NCBI GenBank assembly: GCA_030637805.1
Contig: DAOWFV010000137.1
Coordinates: 1-5,940, forward strand
Length of the DNA stretch: 5,940 nucleotides
Direction: 5' to 3'
From: Acidobacteriota bacterium
GTDB taxonomy: Bacteria; Acidobacteriota; Thermoanaerobaculia; Thermoanaerobaculales; Sulfomarinibacteraceae
Shown: positions 4,788 to 5,940 of the stretch, one piece after another
Numbering within the stretch: position 1 is the first letter of the stretch
Layout of the letters: every line of letters begins with the position of its first letter
Position numbers and translations under genes: made by a program
The notes under the pieces: generated by a model
Told to the model about the DNA's origin: nothing
Databases searched by the model: none
Seen by the model: the letters and a program-made list of their open reading frames with translations, nothing else

Positions 4788-5606
4788 ATGGCTGCGAAAA
4801 CAGACCTCAATGCGGTGGTTCAACAACGGTTCGAGGTGGCGCCGGGTCTGATGGTCATCAGGGTGGCTCCGGACGGCTGGCGGCTGCCCGAGTTCAGCCC
4901 GGGCCAGTTCGCGGTCCTTGGCATGCCGCCCGAGGCGCCGCGATGTGAAAACTCAGACGACGAGGAGGAAGCGCCGAAGCCGGGAAAGCTGATCCGGCGC
5001 GCCTACTCGATCGCCTCGTCGTCTGCCACGCGCGAGTACATCGAGTTTTACATCACGCTCGTTCACTCGGGAGCGCTCACCCCGCGGCTGTTTGCGCTTG
5101 GCCCGGGGGACCGGCTGTGGCTCGGCCCGAAGATCACCGGCAGCTTCACCCTTGACGACGCACCGGCCGACGCCAATCTGCTGTTGGTCGCCACCGGCAC
5201 GGGTCTCGCGCCCTATATGAGCATGCTCCGGACCATGCTTCACGAGGCCGGTGAGCGCCGGATCGCTGTTCTCCTTGGTGCTCGCCACTCGTGGGATCTG
5301 GGCTATCAGTCGGAGCTGTTGACGATGGGCCGTCTCAGTCCCGCCTTCAGCTATCAGCCGATCATCAGCCGCCCGGCGGACGAGCCGGTGCCGTGGGGTG
5401 GTATCACCGGCTACGTACAGGACCTGTGGCGCGGGCATCAGATTGAACGTGAATGGGGTTTCCCACCCACGCCGGGTAACACGCGCGTCTTTCTGTGCGG
5501 CAACCCGGCGATGATCGAGGACATGGTGGCACTCCTCGCCGACGAGGGTTTCCGCGAGCACAGCCGCAAGGAGCCCGGGCACGTGTTTGTCGAGAGATAT
5601 TGGTGA
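4788..5606 (+). CDS. fpr: ferredoxin/flavodoxin-NADP+ reductase
   Basis: 272 aa, cytosolic flavoprotein of the bacterial Fpr (ferredoxin-NADP+ reductase) type, which passes electrons between NADPH and ferredoxin or flavodoxin through FAD. The FAD domain comes first: FSPGQFAVLGM (36-46), RAYSIASS (71-78, the R-x-Y-S flavin motif) and HSGALTPRLFALGPGD (93-108). The NADP domain follows: LLLVATGTGLAPYMSMLRTM (131-150), GARHSWDLGYQSEL (164-177) and FLCGNPAMIEDM (235-246). The protein ends in GHVFVERYW, with the C-terminal aromatic residue typical of bacterial Fpr. Between residues 47 and 69 it carries an acidic, proline-containing insert (about 20 residues longer than E. coli Fpr). ATG 4788 is chosen because GGAGG (4780-4784) precedes it, although the 3-base spacing is short; an in-frame TTG at 4758 would add 10 unlikely residues. 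Redox partner is not in the window. Confidence 0.92.
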   Translation: MAAKTDLNAVVQQRFEVAPGLMVIRVAPDGWRLPEFSPGQFAVLGMPPEAPRCENSDDEEEAPKPGKLIRRAYSIASSSATREYIEFYITLVHSGALTPRLFALGPGDRLWLGPKITGSFTLDDAPADANLLLVATGTGLAPYMSMLRTMLHEAGERRIAVLLGARHSWDLGYQSELLTMGRLSPAFSYQPIISRPADEPVPWGGITGYVQDLWRGHQIEREWGFPPTPGNTRVFLCGNPAMIEDMVALLADEGFREHSRKEPGHVFVERYW

Positions 5607-5614
5607 CCTGTCGA

Positions 5615-5628
5615 GGTGTTAGCAATGA
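5615..5628 (+). repeat. GGTGTTA-GCAATGA heptamer pair, left arm
   Basis: Two heptamers begin 8 bases after the fpr stop codon. On the opposite strand 5687-5674 reads GCTGTTAGCAATCA, the same 14 bases with two differences, so the two form an inverted pair around a 45-base centre. The core TGTTAGCAAT (5617-5626) is an exact inverted copy of 5676-5685. Confidence 0.7.
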
Positions 5629-5663
5629 GATCCTCACTTCCGCCCACCGATCCGAATGTGATG

Positions 5664-5694
5664 AGCTATTACCTGATTGCTAACAGCTAATACC
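5664..5694 (-). repeat. GGTATTA/GCTGTTA heptamer array, right arm
   Basis: Read on the minus strand this is a run of degenerate heptamers: GGTATTA, GCTGTTA, GCAATCA, GGTAATA, then GCT. On the plus strand AGCTATTACC (5664-5673) and AGCTAATACC (5685-5694) differ by one base. The array ends 7 bases from the stop codon of elbB. It contains the inverted partner of 5615-5628, so the fpr/elbB spacer could form a stem at the end of either transcript, though no U-run marks a standard terminator. Confidence 0.7.
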
Positions 5695-5701
5695 GTCCGA
5701 A

Positions 5702-5940
5702 CTACGCCATGTCGATGAGGATCGCCACAGTCTTCTCGATCCCCTCCGCCGCTTCCGAGATGCTCTCCGCGAGCATGTAGGCGGGAGAGCTGATGAGCTT
5801 GCGTTCGTGGTCGATGACGAACTCCCTAACCGGGCACACCACATGCGCGGCGCCCATGGCTTCGAGCGCGTCCGCGGTATCGGCATCATTGCCGATGGTG
5901 AGCTCAGGGCCCTCGTTGCCGAGGACCTTGGCGAGGAGCG
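5702..5940 (-). CDS. elbB: isoprenoid biosynthesis glyoxalase ElbB, C-terminal part
   Basis: Only the last 78 residues are in the window; the start lies beyond the right edge. They match the C-terminus of ElbB (enhancing lycopene biosynthesis protein 2), a DJ-1/PfpI-superfamily protein of about 220 residues in E. coli, for which glyoxalase activity has been reported. Visible are ELTIGNDADTADALEAMGA (12-30 of the fragment), HVVCPVREFVIDHERKLIS (32-50) and SPAYMLAESISEAAEGIEKT (51-70), matching the family pattern L-T-I-G-x-D-x-D-T-A, C-P-V, and T/S-P-A-Y-M-L-A-x-x-I-x-E-A-A-x-G-I. The catalytic cysteine of the superfamily is upstream of this fragment and cannot be checked. The stop is TAG. It converges on fpr with a 95-base spacer. 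The lycopene connection in the name does not prove a role with the mevalonate genes. Confidence 0.93.
   Translation of the reverse strand, partial: LLAKVLGNEGPELTIGNDADTADALEAMGAAHVVCPVREFVIDHERKLISSPAYMLAESISEAAEGIEKTVAILIDMA

Noticed and set aside
4259..4948. Plus-strand open frame of 229 codons over the permease gene and the start of fpr
   Set aside because: The opposite strand encodes a clear TauE/SafE protein and the right part is out of frame with fpr; the translation is Arg/Pro/Thr-rich.
4953..5582. Minus-strand open frame of 209 codons over fpr
   Set aside because: Antisense to an fpr with all FAD and NADP motifs; no recognisable domain.
5680..5889. Minus-strand 69-codon frame at the right edge
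   Set aside because: It is Arg/Ser-rich without similarity to anything known. Another minus-strand frame in the same place gives the ElbB C-terminus.

Overview
The window is GC-rich bacterial DNA with tightly packed genes. It carries the last two enzymes of the classical mevalonate pathway (diphosphomevalonate decarboxylase and phosphomevalonate kinase), an uncommon route in bacteria. High GC, a bacterial mevalonate pathway, a TrmO, a CASTOR-type ACT protein and short-word repeats between genes would fit a free-living lineage such as Acidobacteriota, Myxococcota or a similar deep group. The phylum is a guess, because no rRNA or other marker is present.

Layout. 1-257 is the left flank: no gene can be assigned, and it holds an AT-rich heptamer repeat and a possible -10 box. 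258-2807 is a tight forward unit, mvaD-mvaK2-trmO. mvaD and mvaK2 overlap by 4 bases; trmO starts 16 bases after mvaK2, and a 7-codon mini-ORF bridges that gap. After 144 bases, a second forward pair (2952-3823) encodes an SRPBCC (START/Bet v 1-fold) protein and an ACT-domain protein, again overlapping by 4 bases. A TauE/SafE membrane permease gene lies on the minus strand (3976-4737), convergent with the ACT gene. It is divergent from a ferredoxin/flavodoxin-NADP+ reductase gene, fpr (4788-5606), only 50 bases away. The right edge holds the C-terminal third of ElbB on the minus strand (5702-5940), convergent with fpr; it is easily missed because its start lies outside the window.

How the genes relate. 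mvaD and mvaK2 act in sequence (mevalonate-5-phosphate to diphosphate to isopentenyl diphosphate). Mevalonate kinase, HMG-CoA reductase, HMG-CoA synthase and IPP isomerase are not in the window. TrmO methylates t6A37 of tRNA and is probably just co-transcribed. The SRPBCC/ACT pair has no assigned pathway. ElbB was named for its effect on lycopene yield, but nothing here ties it to the mevalonate genes.

The most unusual material is between the genes. Three spacers carry clusters of a 7-8 base AT-rich word, a different word in each. In both convergent spacers (ACT/tauE and fpr/elbB) the words are arranged as inverted pairs close to, or including, the stop codons of the two facing genes. The ACT/tauE spacer also contains a potential nested hairpin. 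I did not find a complete new defence, mobile or biosynthetic system. The repeat-framed convergent spacers and the SRPBCC/ACT pair are the best candidates for something undescribed.
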